Source of the DNA: Anas platyrhynchos
Taxonomy: Eukaryota > Chordata > Aves > Anseriformes > Anatidae
Length of the DNA stretch: 64,000 bases
Reading direction: 5' to 3'
Assembly: GCF_047663525.1 (NCBI RefSeq)
Contig: NC_092594.1
Span: 36,627,001 to 36,691,000 of the forward strand
In this document: in pieces, positions 38,711 to 50,811 of the stretch
How positions within the stretch are numbered: position 1 is the stretch's first letter
How the letters are laid out: every line of letters begins with the position of its first letter
Notes under the pieces: model-generated
Told to the model about the DNA's origin: nothing
The model's database searches: none
Seen by the model: only the letters and a program-made list of their open reading frames with translations
Position numbers and translations under genes: made by a program

Positions 38711-38821
38711 TTACGGGTAGCTCTGCATTTTCCTGAATGTTGCGTTGGTAATCGTGAGCCGCGTGAGCCTTGCTCCGTAGTAGTCTATAATGTAACTAGA
38801 GCCATCAGAAGGTCCAACAAT
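38711..38821 (-). CDS. TM2D1: TM2D1 coding exon 6 (C-terminus and stop)
   Basis: The acceptor is ctcttgtag. The exon codes residues 179-214, starting IVGPSDGSSYIIDYYG and ending in SYP followed by TAA. It follows the second membrane helix. The phase at its start is 0. Confidence 0.95.
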   Translation of the reverse strand: MVGPSDGSSYIIDYYGARLTRLTITNATFRKMQSYP

Positions 38822-41800
38822 CTACAAGAGAAAAAGAACCAAGACTTTTCAATACAAAGTGAAATATACACTTTGTGCTAATGTCTCAATTACTGCTAAT
38901 TTTCCCATCATAAAATTAGTCATGCTTAATTAGTCAAACAGAAACTAGATTTATTTTGAAGTTATGCTGTAGTTTAACTATTTTAGAGAGCGCTGTCTCA
39001 GACTGAACATTTCCCTGGGGCTTCTAATCAACCAAATTACACAGCCAGGCGCTGGTACTAGGTTAAGCTGATGAGGATTTGAGTCACAAAATCAGCCTTA
39101 CAAACGAGTGGGCTCCAAACCACTTTTCTTGAACAAAGGAAAGTAGGTAGGAGATAATTAGGTTGATGACAAGTATCTTTGAAGTACTGCACAGGTAAGA
39201 AAGAGAGATGGAGAGAAGATCATGGCTTATTTGTTCTGGGAATGTTAAATTGATATAGAGTCACCAGGGAGATGAATAAGGGGAGATGAACGATACTCTC
39301 GGTTGTGTCTGTAAGTGACATGAGGCAAAATCACAATGGTAGTATAAAAGGGAACTTGAGGATACACGTATTTTAAAAGTTAAATATTTTTCTATAAACC
39401 CATACAAACAATTTCTATATCCTCAATGCATTCTGAGTTCATCATGGGAAACGAATCATTTGTGCTATATGGCTGCACTGTAAAATAAGAGAATTTGGCA
39501 ATTTCACAATTTGGCAATGTCACAAGAGGTCACCCCAGCCAGGGATTTAATCACCAAGAATCCTACAGTAACAGCTCTTGGGTGACACGGGACTTATATC
39601 TGAAGAGGCAGGGGAAAAAAAATGTCAGTCTTCTCTCCTGCACACTGCCTTGAAACACCGACGATAGGCTCCATCAGTAACAAAGCCCATGCAAATGCTG
39701 AACTTCAGGATTCTGGAAACACCAGACTTTTTCTCATGAAAAATCTAACACTGTGTCTCACAAAAAGAGCCTGTAGGTTCTGACAAAGTGAATTTACAGC
39801 GAAACAGCTTCCAAGCTATTCATTTTAAGTATTGCAAGACAGCTAATTTATCTAATTTTTCATACAAGCAACAAATACATTTTGTATCTATATTCTACAA
39901 TGTTAATCTATAACGACAGCTAAAATAGATGCCTTGACTTTTCAAGACACAGAAGTTCTTAAGGCTAAAATGCTAACAAAGAATTAGTAATCAAAACTTT
40001 AGCAAACACAGATTTGTATCTTGCTTTGAAAGCACAGACTTACCTGCATTGAAATCAGTATGAAATCAATTAGGCTACCAATTCCACAAAACCCTACTGT
40101 GCAGAACTTTAACAAACCTAAAAAAAAAAAAAAAAAAAATTAACAGTAGCTTTAAACCAGCGACTATGAAGCTCACATTGCTGGTTGCAATCACATCCCA
40201 ACCCTCCGCTATATGTACAAGTCTAGAAACAGAACTGAAGTTATAGATCATTAAGTGTCAGGGAATAATAAAGTTATATATATGTATATATTCATATTTC
40301 TGCATCCTGAATACACTTGAAAGATTTTAAACTAACAACTTTTACTAGAACAAAGAAATACTCTTAAACAAGACAAAAGTTGATAAGCAAGTTACTGGAA
40401 AATTTCCCTTCTTCGATCAAACAGAGAAAAAAAAATCTAAACTTGAGCTGCAAAATTTACTTCTGAATAGAGGGAGACTTTCTATCACCTCTTGAGTTGC
40501 TGCACACAGTGATTTGATTTCAGAACATGCTACTTTGGCAAACCATTTTAGTATCACTTTTCTATTTTTGCTGAAATAGGAATTTTATTTGAATATATTT
40601 ATACACATATATATAGAAACACTTCTTTTTAAGCAGCATTCAAAAAAAGTTGTTTTTTGTGCAAATAAATGAAAGAGTCATAGAAAACATGGGAATAGCA
40701 ACTAACAGATAAATGTTTCATGGGAAGTTGCAATGAAAGGCAGACTACTTTTGGTGTTTTCAGAAGACTGATTTAACTTTTTTATTTAATACCAGTAGTT
40801 TCTTGTACAATGAGTGTAATACAGTGAGTACTGTATATATTACAAGATAAAACTTAGCTGAGCTAGGCAAACATTGACGTTACTTAAAGATTAAAAGGCA
40901 TTTGTCTCTTTACCTAGGAACAGCCAGTATGAAGAGGAATGCTTATCTGTTGCACTTAAGTCAGTTCCAGGCTATGCTGTTCGGGGGAAACACAGTTCCC
41001 TGCTAAAAAGTAGATCCTTACTGTGCTTATAGGCACCAGCACACTTTGAGGCAAGAAACAAGCACATCGGTAACATCGGCCAGTGCAGCCTCGCATGGCA
41101 CCTCTTCCCCAAGGGAGCTGGCACAGCAACAAGTTGTGTTGTGCTGCACAGTGCCTGGCAATGAGAAAGCACAGCAGTTTTCCAAAGGATGAGCCTGCTC
41201 TCGCTCAAATACCTGAAGGTCTCTTGACCTCTGTCTCTTCCTTTCAGCTCCCCCTCTCTCCGAAGCAGCAATCTGTCCAGAACACCACCTCCGCTCCCCA
41301 GTGCCCCATTTGTGCGGCTGCACAGGGAAAAGCGTGGCAGGATAGCTGCTTGCACACTGTGGGAAGAGCATCCCACTGTCTGCAGATAGCTCCCATGGTT
41401 GACAAGATGAAGCTGGCTGATTTATAAACTCTACGGAGGCCGTTTATCATCATTCCATGGACCGACAGTACAGTCAGAACAGTGAACATGTATCTAATGA
41501 CCAAGAGGATGAAGGAGTGATAGCAGGATGGTCTTTCAGCTGATTAAAAGAAAAGCCTATGCGCATATTACAGCTGAAGTTGCGTCACTTAAATGTGTAA
41601 AACCTCAGTGTATCAATGTTTAAAATACCTCATTCCCAGGGGCTGACGTGTGAGACTTGCAGCAGCCAGACATGGTTTGCCTGGCATAGCGTAACAAAAC
41701 AGAAGGGAAACAGCCAGCTAAATAAATACTGGCCTTAGGAAACTGCAGTTAAAACAATTAAATAATATCAAATCTTTGGTGAACACATTTAGTTTGTTAT

Positions 41801-44800
41801 TATCTCTGAATCAAGTGCGGTCAGCATTTAAAACACTTATTTGTGATGCTCATTCTGCCACCTCCTCTCAGGCTTCAGTCCTGGACCTCACCCTCAGCTG
41901 GCACTGCTGGTCCCAGCTGCTCCAGTTCACTTGAGGAACTGGCTGCGTCCCGCGGAGCCGTCCTGCAGTACATTACTGGATGCAGAACTATTTCTGAACT
42001 TGGCATATGTTTCTGGAGTGCAGGGTAAAGTTGATTTTTTTTTTCTTCCTCCTCACTTTCCTCCCCAACAAGCAGATCACACTGAGAAAATAAACTGCTC
42101 TAAAGCATGGAGGGAAAAAGCAGTGCTCTTAGGCAGTAATAACTTCTGGTTTAGTTCACAGTGTGTGGGAGAGGAAGAGGTTGCCTTCCTGGCTTCTTCA
42201 CACTCAATAGCATGTTTGCATTTGTGCTCTCTTTAACCAAAAGAGAAGGCAAAAAAGCGAAGGAGCATTTACAGTCTTCATAATTCTTGCACAAAATATT
42301 TCAATGTTATTCCCTTTATCATTTTTGCCAAAGCATGGATGACCTCCAGAAATATTTACTACAGTCAAGGAATCCAACCTACTGATTTTATTTCTCTTTT
42401 CTATTCTTACCTATTTGCTTTTTCCTTCTTTGGCTTTCAAAAGCTTGAGAACCTGTCTTTAGAGGAGTTTAATTTTACATCTGTTAACTCTGGTTACAGT
42501 GTATTCCAGTGGGGTTAGCAAACATGAGCCATACAGCACTTCTATGTAAGAACAGAGTATTTATAAATCTACAGTACTGCAGTATAACTACAAAATAACT
42601 ACTGCAAATTATTATTCCAAATCCAGTGATATAACAAAAGGTGCACCCGAGTGACTGATTCCCAAAATAATACTTCTTTGTGAAAGAGATGGACAAAATA
42701 AGTGCTAATTATAGAATTTCAAGGAAAAGAGACACAGGTGTTAACAAAAGATTAACTGGAAAGACAGATAATGTTAAAAAACATGAGGGTTTCTACTGGA
42801 TGGGCAGAAACTCAAAACTCCCAGCTGAAGGGACAGCAACATGTATAGCTTTTTCCAATTCACTGCTCCACACTATCTAGACTTTAAATTTACTCCATTT
42901 GTCAGGCTCAGAAACAAAGAAAATCCAAGACAGTAAAAGTAGTTCTAACATACCAAGGTATTTGCATTACTTAAAAGCCATTGGCACCATCACCCTGGGA
43001 ACCAGGTCCTAAAAGCAGTAAGTAGAGGTAGATCTTATTAAAGGTCCCAGCTTCTGCAGAACTATTATTAATACTACAAACTATCTTGAAGGTATTCGTT
43101 TACCAGAATAAATTCCATATCCCAAAACACTAGCTTTACAGTAAAGTTTGCCCTCAATTTTTCTGTTAAAATCAAGCATCATCAAGCAGCTGACACATCA
43201 GTCAAAACCACTCCTGTTGCAGTGGCTCACAGAGAATGCAGTGCTAAACATCAGTGTCAAGCAAACGTAAAGCAAAATGAATGACAATAATCATGTTTGC
43301 TTGTGAGGCAACCGCATATCCATTTGTCACCACTCACTCCAACAGCATAGGAGGCAGAGGTACATGATCCAGGATCTTATTTGCAATGAAGTAAGGATTT
43401 TAGTTGCAAATATAAAAACTACAACAGTCAGCACTTTTTATTCAAAATGCAAGTACACACAAATAACTCAGTCATTACAATATGCTTTAACACAAAGAAA
43501 AAACAAGAAATAAACTTACCTAAGGCAGGATAGCCTAGATAAAATCTATCTGCTCCCAACCATCCCAGAAATAAGGACAGAGCCACTGCCACTTTGTAGG
43601 AGTATCCATTTCTGCCAAAAGAAACAAGGAATGAGACAACGACTGCAAGACAGATTCACTCATAGTTCTGAGAATTAAAGCAGTGACTCATTTGCCTGCT
43701 GCTTCAGTTAAAAAAAAAAAATCAGATTTGTTATTTATCTTTAATTAACAGAGACAGGATTGATAATGTTACGCTTTCAAACTTGCTAGGCATCCCCCAT
43801 AAAGCAACCTCAGCTGTCACAACTCAAGCACACTCTTGCAGAATACCGATTCTTACGACTCTTATTCTGAAATTAAATCATCATTTCTTGTCAAGAAAGA
43901 CATAATTCAGTTGCTGATCCATTCCCAGTTTTACAGAGCACTTCCCAATAGTTCAGCCCTACTGAGACAGCCCTGGAAAGCTCTGAGATGTGCGCGTACT
44001 GTCTGTAGGCATTAGTCTCACACCCAGCCAAATAGAGAGGAACAGGGTAGACAGGTGAGATGTCAGCAGAGACAGTAATTGCGATGAGATTTGAAGGAGA
44101 AATGAACCATGGCCACCGGCTGAAGAAGCCAGAAGGATTCAACAGAGGGAAAGACATGTACCTATCCCTGTGCTGCACACCGAGGGCAGTAAATGGCACG
44201 CGCTCATGAATGGAAAGAACTGAGAACTGCGCAAAGATGCACAGTAGTAGGCAGACACCTTGAAGTTAAACGCCCTGTGGTTAGCCATACACAGCACTCA
44301 GACACAACAGGCTGCCTGAGATTTGTACTGACTGGCACCATTCTTGCCACCAGTTGGAGCGATGTGGCCACCTAACCATCAGTAATCTTCACTCACTGCC
44401 GATGGGGGCTTTGCACTAATAGCAAGCTAGGAACATCGAGCTACCAACTGTAAAGCCATCCTTTGCTGCACCGGTGAAAAGCTAGCTTGTGAAAAGAACA
44501 GAAACCCAAATCTAATTAGAACTTAAAAAAAATAATCAATAATTCACTGTTCTGATATGTGCACTAATATGTGCCAGCAATTACTTAATAAGCCCAAATT
44601 AAACTCTCGGTTGACAGTTGAATAAAACATGGTTTCACAAAAGACAGTAGCTGAGAACGCTCCAAGCACCTTTATTAAGCACTTTCAATGCCAAATAAAG
44701 ATCTACATTTTTGCTTATTATCTAGATTTACTGACTTTAAAACTTAATGGCAACATTAAGTGATTAAACCGTGACTCTTACCTCAATATTTGTTACTTAG

Positions 44801-47800
44801 TGCTTATTAGCAACACAGAACATACCAGGCATTTCTGGAACCTGATGTAATGTAAATTATCAGCTTTAGAACTGCCATGTTTCCACTGTAAAGAACACTA
44901 ATTGTTTTATGCAAAAGTTGAGGTAAACTGTTGGGAAATGTTTATCAACTAAAAAGTGTCAACAAACCTTTCAAGGACACTAAAGCCTACAAACAGCATT
45001 TGCATAGAAGGTGGGAACGCAATCTGAGATGCTTCTGATCAAAAACAGTCAGAAAGTAAACTTAGCACTTGCGTCTGCATTGAGATGCTGTTAGAGGGAG
45101 CGCAGTCTGCAACTTCAACACCACCAACCTGAGGGGCAGAAGAGATCTAGTGTGAAGTGGAAGCACGTTAACACTCTAACAAGGCTGCCTCCACTCTCGT
45201 CCTTCGTCTTACTCATTCTTTCAGATAAAAATACGTGCTGAAGAATTAACCAGCAAGCAGGAAAATAACACTTCCCGCTAATCTAAAGGAATTTCTACAA
45301 CTGGGTAAAAGATGCAATTTCTTTTCAGTTGCTCTTTGATTTTTCTCATGCTTCATCCAGTCTTTCTTTGTACATTTCTCGCATAAACGCCTTTTCCTCC
45401 TGCTGGCCATGCCCGTTGATACTACCCATAGTACTGCTGCACGTGCCAGCGGCCTCTGTGCTCTCTCGGGGTCTCAGCACTGCTCAAAGACCTGTCCACG
45501 TGGAACTTCAGGGCTTCTGCAGACTGCCATTTGATGGACTCCTTGCTTAGAACAATGATGCTGGCACAGGGGACATTTCAAGCCTGCAGAATCAGGGCCA
45601 TATATTTGCATATTAAGCAAAATACATGACTGTGACATGACAGAATCTGGCAAAAATCTAGCTCCAAAACACTAAATTAGAACCCAACCAATCCCAAATC
45701 CCAGTCCTTTGCTGTAGTGACCTCGCTAGTAGTTACAAGCTATTCCTTGAACAAATACTAGGAGTGACTGAACTTGAACACATCCTCATACACAAACAGA
45801 ACAGGATCCTAGAGCTGTAACCTAGACTGCTGCTAAATTAGGATGTTGGCTGAGGACAACACGCTGATTTGCTCCTTCCTAAAGCTAGGGATAGAAATTA
45901 ACCTGCTGTCCCTACACCCGCTGTGGGAAGATGCCTACTTAAACCAATTTTCTGGTTAAATGATGTGCAGTCGTTTTTGCCGATATTATGCAGGTATTTT
46001 TCACCAAAACTCAGGTAAGATGTTAGAAAATCTCCAAAATCTCTCAACAACATGCTTGCATAAATCCTCCTAAATTCTCAGTTGAACTTTACTAGAGGTT
46101 TCAGCATACCCACAACAGGTCCTCTTACCCCTGTGCCACACAAGCAGTTGTGGGACTGGAAAAGCCACGGCAAGTTATTTTGGTAGCTTAACCACTGGTG
46201 ATTTCATCTCAAATAATAGCCACCATAAAGTAACAGACAACATAAGAATAATATTTTTCTGCTTACATAGATCTGTGTTGTTTTTTTTAATTCATAAAGA
46301 AAATACAAATTTTACAATGTTTCTAAAAACTACGTTAAACCAAAAATACATACAAAAAAAAATCTGAACACAAAAATAACTTCCTATTTTAAAGAGAAGG
46401 CAATTTCATTAAACTAGTGTAGCTCATCTTATTCTCAGCCCCCATCACAGATGGGACTGGAACGCAATTGTTTCTGGACAAAAATGTGACTGAAGTCTCG
46501 TTTGCTAGCATTTAAATTTGATTAGATGTAATAATATGTTTTCTTCAATTTGCTGAGCTTTGACTGTAGAGAAGACGAAATACAAAGAAAATATTTATGA
46601 AACTAAGCGGCAGAGCTGTACTTCTGAGCAAGGCAAATTATTGAGCAGTAAGCACCGCATCACTAGGGTGATAAGGAATACTCAGCAAACATTGCAACTG
46701 GAGCTGTAATTTCCAAAGATTCCAAGCTGGACAAAAGGAGAAGGCTCCTGCATGACTCCCACAATAAGCAGAGACAAATGGTGCTGACAGGTGTTCATTG
46801 ATCATTAGCACTGGCCAGTTGGGACATTTATTGGTGTCCAGAGCTTTCCATCGCTCACAACACGCTTCAGAAAAACCAGGTCCATCATTTTCAAGTTACA
46901 GAAAGAGTCTCTTAAAAGACATGCAGGACTTGATTAAAAACATTTATTTAAATACAGAAAACAATTCCTATAAAAGAGATTTTCAGGGTTCTGAAGAGAG
47001 ACTCACGCTCCCCCCAATATTTATGCATCCCTCATCCCTGTGCTGGCACGAGCACGTGAAGGGACTGTACGGTGACTCAACTGATCCAAGCTAAGTCAAA
47101 CCCACATCAGTTCTGTGACTGAGTGTGTAGGAGGGGATGTCAGGAAAAGGGATGGAGAGGAGTCCCCGTGCTGATTTTAAGCACGTGTGAAGTGTGGCCT
47201 TGGAATTTGGGGCAAATCTTTGCTGGGGTACACACTAAGGTAAAATGAAGACAGAAACATAACTAAACAAACAAAGAAGTTTCCAGCACAGAGACAGATT
47301 TACTTATGAACACGCACACTGTATCTTTATACTGTTTATAATATTTATTTGAGGATGAAGTAACACACGTAGGGAATTCCATCTTCCTCCTCCTTTGTTT
47401 TCAGTGTGAAAACAAAGATAAATTAATACAAAAAATAATGGTGTACTTACACATTGCGGCATGCAATAGGCTTGTAAAATCCAACTTCACGTCCAGTAAA
47501 GACTTTTTCCACACCAAGGTGATCTTTACAGGTAATATTTGGTGCTGGCAGACACTGAACTGAGGACAAAAAAAAATACTTGCAATTAAGCAGAAACTGA
47601 CTGGATATTGTAGCATTTTCCTGACAACACATAAGCGAAATAAACAAGTGAAGTTACACTGTGCAACACTCTAGAGGCACAGCACAGTACACAGAGCCTC
47701 CTGCTCTGAGCAGGAGGCTGGACAACAGGACTGCCTGAGGTCTCTTTCAACCTGAACAATTCCCTTATTCTAAGCAAAGGCTTAGCTCATAAAAGAACCA

Positions 47801-50479
47801 AAGTGGAAATCACAGCAGAAAATGACATCTACTAAAATTCTGTGATGTATTACCAGAGTATTAGTCACTCTCCACTGTTTTAGTGAGTTATTTTAAATGG
47901 GAGAATTCCAGTCCTTTACACACTTCGTAGTAGCTTTCAGTACTTGTGAGACCTGTTGATTAGTTCTAACTGAACTGCTGGATGGGTTCAACATTTCTTT
48001 CCTGATTTTCCAGTAACACCCAGAAGAAAGATGAGGATTTGGATTTATTTTTTAATATCTATCCATATTGCATAGGACCATCCCAAAAATTAAGTTAAAG
48101 ATTAAGTTCAGATGGTCAGTATCTGTAACAGGGAAAAAAAAAAGCTGTGTCTGGACTTAATTGCCATGAAGTCGTACATGGATGTTACTGATCAATGTGC
48201 CTCATCTAACACGGCTACAGAAAGCAACATTCTTTCTTTTACAAAATTTAAGCAAAGAAAGCACGGCTTTCTATTTAGAAGAAGCCACAGCAGTTAAAAT
48301 ATTGACACAGGGAAGGATGCTGTTTTCTTGTCAAACACATGCCAGTATGGCTCCAAACCTGCTACTCCATGAGACTACTTGGATGCTTTGAATTAAACCC
48401 CTGCCTGTTTGGATGATGAAATCCAGAAAGATGTTTAGCGACTGTAGTGCTTCAAGCATGAGCTTTAAGACCAACTTTTTATTATTTAGATAATGCTGAC
48501 GGAGGAAATGACTCAGATACTGTGAGGACCATCTAAAGTCTGCTGTATGTGTAAAAATTATATAGATATAGAAATGAACACATTAATAAATCCAGCAACC
48601 TCCCCCACTCTGAAGCAAACATATAGTGTATCGAATACAATCACGTGGTTAGACACAACTACCAATGTGAGTTGTGATCAAACTACAGGATATTCTTTGG
48701 CTCACTGACTGCCTGTTTATAATCAGGGACACAACGTCAAAGATGATGTAAAGGACTGAACAACTTCCAGGAGGATGTATTTTGGGAAGTACTTTCAGCC
48801 AGTCTCTGAAAAGTACTTGGAAAACCTCCACTATCCCTAAGCATCCCAATAAAGAAAATTATTTAGTGTTTATACACAGTAAAATCTGAAAGATAACAAG
48901 CATGCACATGCATTTTAAACATCAGTGTACATAAAGCAAATTAGCTAACAAAGAGACCATTTACTTCAATGCCTGCAAACACCAGAAGAGCTAAACATGT
49001 GTAATAAACCAAGCGACCAATTTAACTGCGTTTCTGTCGTCCTCCAAAGAAAATCTGAATTTAACGTCAAAATAAGCGTAACTGCTTTCAAAAGAGACCC
49101 TTATGGCACCAAAAACTCTTGATGACGGAAGGCACCATCCTTCCTTAAAAGAATTATACAGATTTTGAAGGTTTTGAGGTTGCTCTGCCATATGTCAGTT
49201 CTTCTAAGTATATGCAAAACTGAGTAGGACAGGAATGGTTTGCTCTAATCACAGTAGAGAAGGACAGGGCCTAGAAGATATGACATACTTTGAAGAGGCT
49301 TACCAGAAACCTCACTTAAAAACGTACCAACGAGAGACAACGTATTTATTCATTTTCAGTGAAGCATCCCATGTACACAAATGTTCCAGGCTTTCACACT
49401 AATGACATTACTAATCCCATGTTTTAAAAGCTCATCTAGCAGATACATAAATGCATGAATTAAATGCTTCCTTGGAAAATGTAATTACTGTCAATATATG
49501 TTAGAAATTGGAAATCCTTACCATATGCCGTGTGATTTGTACAATTCATTGGTTCTTGTGTGCTATTGTCTATTTTAGGCTCATCACACATATATGTTCA
49601 GGTAATTGAGGAAAACATTTCTCATATCAAACACTACAACAGGTTTAACATTAATTTATTCCACCCTCTTTAACCTCTGAGGATTAAAGATGTACCTTGA
49701 TGTCAGTTTTCCTCCCTCCCCATCCCCCCAAATAGGAACAGCACATTACCATACAGCAAATCTGCTAATCCAATTTAATACATCAATATATTGCATAAGC
49801 TCCACGCTTAATTAGTGCTGCAGTCAGCACTACCTAAGGGAACTACAATATTTATCAGTCACAGTCTCTGTATTTGAAGGCGACAAGGTAGAAAACCCCA
49901 GCCTATGCTTCCTTCCTTATTTTGATACCGGGGTACCTTTAAACCGAGGCATTTGGTTGAGAAGATTAAAGCTACAATAACAAATTTCAAAGAACACCTA
50001 AAAACGAACATCGGAAACGCCGGGAATTTGGACTAAAGAAATCGTGAGCAGGAACAAATTTTCAGAGGGCTGAACTCCCACGGCCAAGTAAGGCAGGAGG
50101 TGAAATTAACTTTTTTTTTCCAAGCTACCCCCAAACAAACCCGTGCCACCACACACACACACCCCCTCCCTCCCGCCCCTTCCACCCGAGGGTGTCCCTG
50201 CCACCACCGCTGCCCCCCGGTGCCTCACAGCCGCCGGCCCCATCCCCTCAGCCCCCGACCCCCGTCCCCCCCGCCGCGGCCGCGCTCAGGATATTGCCCC
50301 AGCCGCAGCTCGTCGCACTTGGGCGGCGGCTCCGAGCTCGCCGCTGCCCTCACGGCTGCGAACCAGAGGAGGAAGAGGAGAAAAGGGAGGAGGAAGGGGA
50401 ACGGGGCATCGGCCGCCCCTCGCCACCTCAGCACCGTCCCCGCCGCTCCCGCCGGCCGCCGCCCCGGCCGGGCGGCCAT
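38711..50479 (-). CDS. TM2D1: TM2D1, TM2 domain-containing protein 1 (six coding exons)
   Basis: Joining 50479-50295, 49595-49522, 47559-47451, 43611-43520, 40117-40044 and 38821-38711 on the minus strand gives one uninterrupted 214-residue protein; human TM2D1 has 207. Residues 1-47 are an Arg/Ala-rich lead and a hydrophobic core (about 27-43), a probable signal peptide. The luminal part carries paired cysteines and N-glycosylation sequons at N72, N79, N82 and N94. Two hydrophobic helices (about 130-142 and 155-175) flank the family DRF motif at 144-146. TM2D1, also called beta-amyloid-binding protein, is a two-pass membrane protein; TM2D family members are linked to amyloid-beta binding and, through Drosophila amaretto and almondex, to Notch signalling. 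The C-terminus (TRL.ITN.TFRK.Q.YP) is close to human. All introns except the first are GT-AG; intron 1 is AT-AC. The start was chosen for its AAGATGGCC context and the signal peptide. Confidence 0.95.
38822..40043 (-). other. TM2D1: TM2D1 intron 5
   Basis: A GT-AG intron of unique A/T-rich sequence with no other feature seen. Confidence 0.85.
40044..40117 (-). CDS. TM2D1: TM2D1 coding exon 5 (second membrane helix)
   Basis: The 74-nt exon lies between a T-rich acceptor and a GTAAGT donor. It completes G154 and codes LLKFCTVGFCGIGSLIDFIL and the following ISMQ, the second transmembrane helix. Confidence 0.95.
40118..43519 (-). other. TM2D1: TM2D1 intron 4
   Basis: A GT-AG intron with a poly-A/T run directly at the exon 5 acceptor (plus-strand A at 40120-40139) and TATATA tracts near 40276 and 40606. 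The GC-richer stretch at 41030-41420 carries open frames on both strands without domain content. Confidence 0.85.
43520..43611 (-). CDS. TM2D1: TM2D1 coding exon 4 (first membrane helix and DRF motif)
   Basis: The 92-nt exon has acceptor ttttggcag and donor GTAAG. It codes N124 to L153, including VAVALSLFLGWLGADRFYLG. The DRF motif (residues 144-146) is the hallmark of the TM2 domain. Confidence 0.96.
43612..47450 (-). other. TM2D1: TM2D1 intron 3
   Basis: A GT-AG intron, the largest of this gene in the window. No repeat family or exon was recognised. Confidence 0.85.
47451..47559 (-). CDS. TM2D1: TM2D1 coding exon 3 (cysteine-rich luminal part)
   Basis: The 109-nt exon has acceptor gtcctcag and donor GTAAGT. 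It codes the segment with PAPNITCKD (sequon N94) and GREVGFYKPIACRN, closely matching human TM2D1. Confidence 0.95.
47560..49521 (-). other. TM2D1: TM2D1 intron 2
   Basis: A GT-AG intron that holds the CR1 fragment at 47697-47775. Confidence 0.85.
47697..47775 (+). mobile_element. CR1 LINE 3'-end fragment
   Basis: The sequence CTGCTCTGAGCAGGAGGCTGGA, then GAGGTCTCTTTCAACCTGAAC and a decayed TTATTCTAAG tail, matches the conserved 3' end of avian/reptilian CR1 retrotransposons (CTGCTCTGAGCAGGGGGTTGGACTAG..., GAGGTCCCTTCCAACC..., ATTCTATG). It is heavily mutated and 5'-truncated, as CR1 copies usually are. It lies in TM2D1 intron 2, antisense to that gene. Confidence 0.8.
49522..49595 (-). CDS. 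TM2D1: TM2D1 coding exon 2 (luminal, AC acceptor)
   Basis: This 74-nt exon is too short for ordinary ORF calling. It codes YMCDEPKIDNSTQEPMNCTN and the following HTAY, with three sequons, and matches the corresponding human segment. The donor is G|GTAAGG. The acceptor side reads ...CCTGAAC|ATATATG, with no AG near, so the intron ends in AC. Confidence 0.93.
49596..49615 (-). other. TM2D1: U12-type branch site and AC 3' splice site (TM2D1 intron 1)
   Basis: The minus strand reads TTTTCCTCAATTACCTGAAC up to the exon. The first twelve bases match the U12 branch-site consensus TTTTCCTTAACT with two changes. The presumed branch A (49606) is 10 nt from the end of the intron, inside the short distance typical of minor introns. 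There is no polypyrimidine tract and no AG. Confidence 0.85.
49616..50285 (-). other. TM2D1: TM2D1 intron 1 interior
   Basis: The whole intron is 699 nt (49596-50294). Its 5' half is GC-rich and is the edge of the promoter CpG island. An ACACAC tract lies at about 50150-50163. Confidence 0.8.
50286..50294 (-). other. TM2D1: U12-type AT 5' splice site (TM2D1 intron 1)
   Basis: The minus strand reads exon GGGCA then ATATCCTGA. The first seven bases equal the minor-spliceosome AT-AC consensus ATATCCTTT; only the last two differ. No GT donor lies at the frame-correct position. The join CA|A gives Gln followed by Tyr-Met-Cys, as expected for this protein. Confidence 0.88.
50295..50479 (-). CDS. 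TM2D1: TM2D1 coding exon 1 (signal peptide)
   Basis: ATG at 50479-50477 in the context CCAAGATGGCC begins MAARPGRRPAGAAG, followed by a hydrophobic run FPFLLPFLLFLLWFAAV and AAASSEPPPKCDELRLGQ. The KC(D/E)(E/D)L(R/K)(L/V)GQ end matches human TM2D1. The exon ends with two bases (CA) of the Gln codon. Confidence 0.93.
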
Positions 50480-50660
50480 CTTGGGAGCCGCGGCCGCCGT
50501 CAGTGACGCCGCGGGGGGGGAGGAGGAGGAGAAGGAGGAGGAGGAGGAGCGGCCCCACCGCCCTGCCTCCGGGGGAGCCGGCTGCGCGGGCGGCCCTCTG
50601 GGTGCCGCTTTTATTTATTTATTTGTCTATTTTTGGCTCTTTCAGGGGTTGGCCTCGGTA

Positions 50661-50811
50661 AATATGGCTCCTGAGGCGGCTCGGGGAGGCGGTGAGGGCA
50701 CAGCGTGCCCTTACCCAAGATGGCGCCCGTGCAGGCCCGCCGGGCTCTGTACCCTGGACAAAGATGGCCGCCCGAGGGACGGCGCCCCTCTGCCCTTACC
50801 CAAGATGTCGG
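50661..50811 (+). promoter_or_regulatory. YY1-type motif cluster
   Basis: Four same-strand cores lie within 150 bp: AATATGGCT (50661), AAGATGGCGC (50717), AAGATGGCCG (50761) and AAGATGTCGG (50802). The YY1 consensus is AA(A/G)ATGGCGGC. Two of them share the 17-bp context TGCCCTTACCCAAGATG (50706-50722 and 50791-50807), suggesting local duplication. Their plus orientation points away from TM2D1. Confidence 0.65.

Noticed and set aside
48991-49191. 66-residue minus-strand frame considered as a TM2D1 exon
   Set aside because: It does not resemble TM2D1, and exons 2 and 3 join in frame without it.
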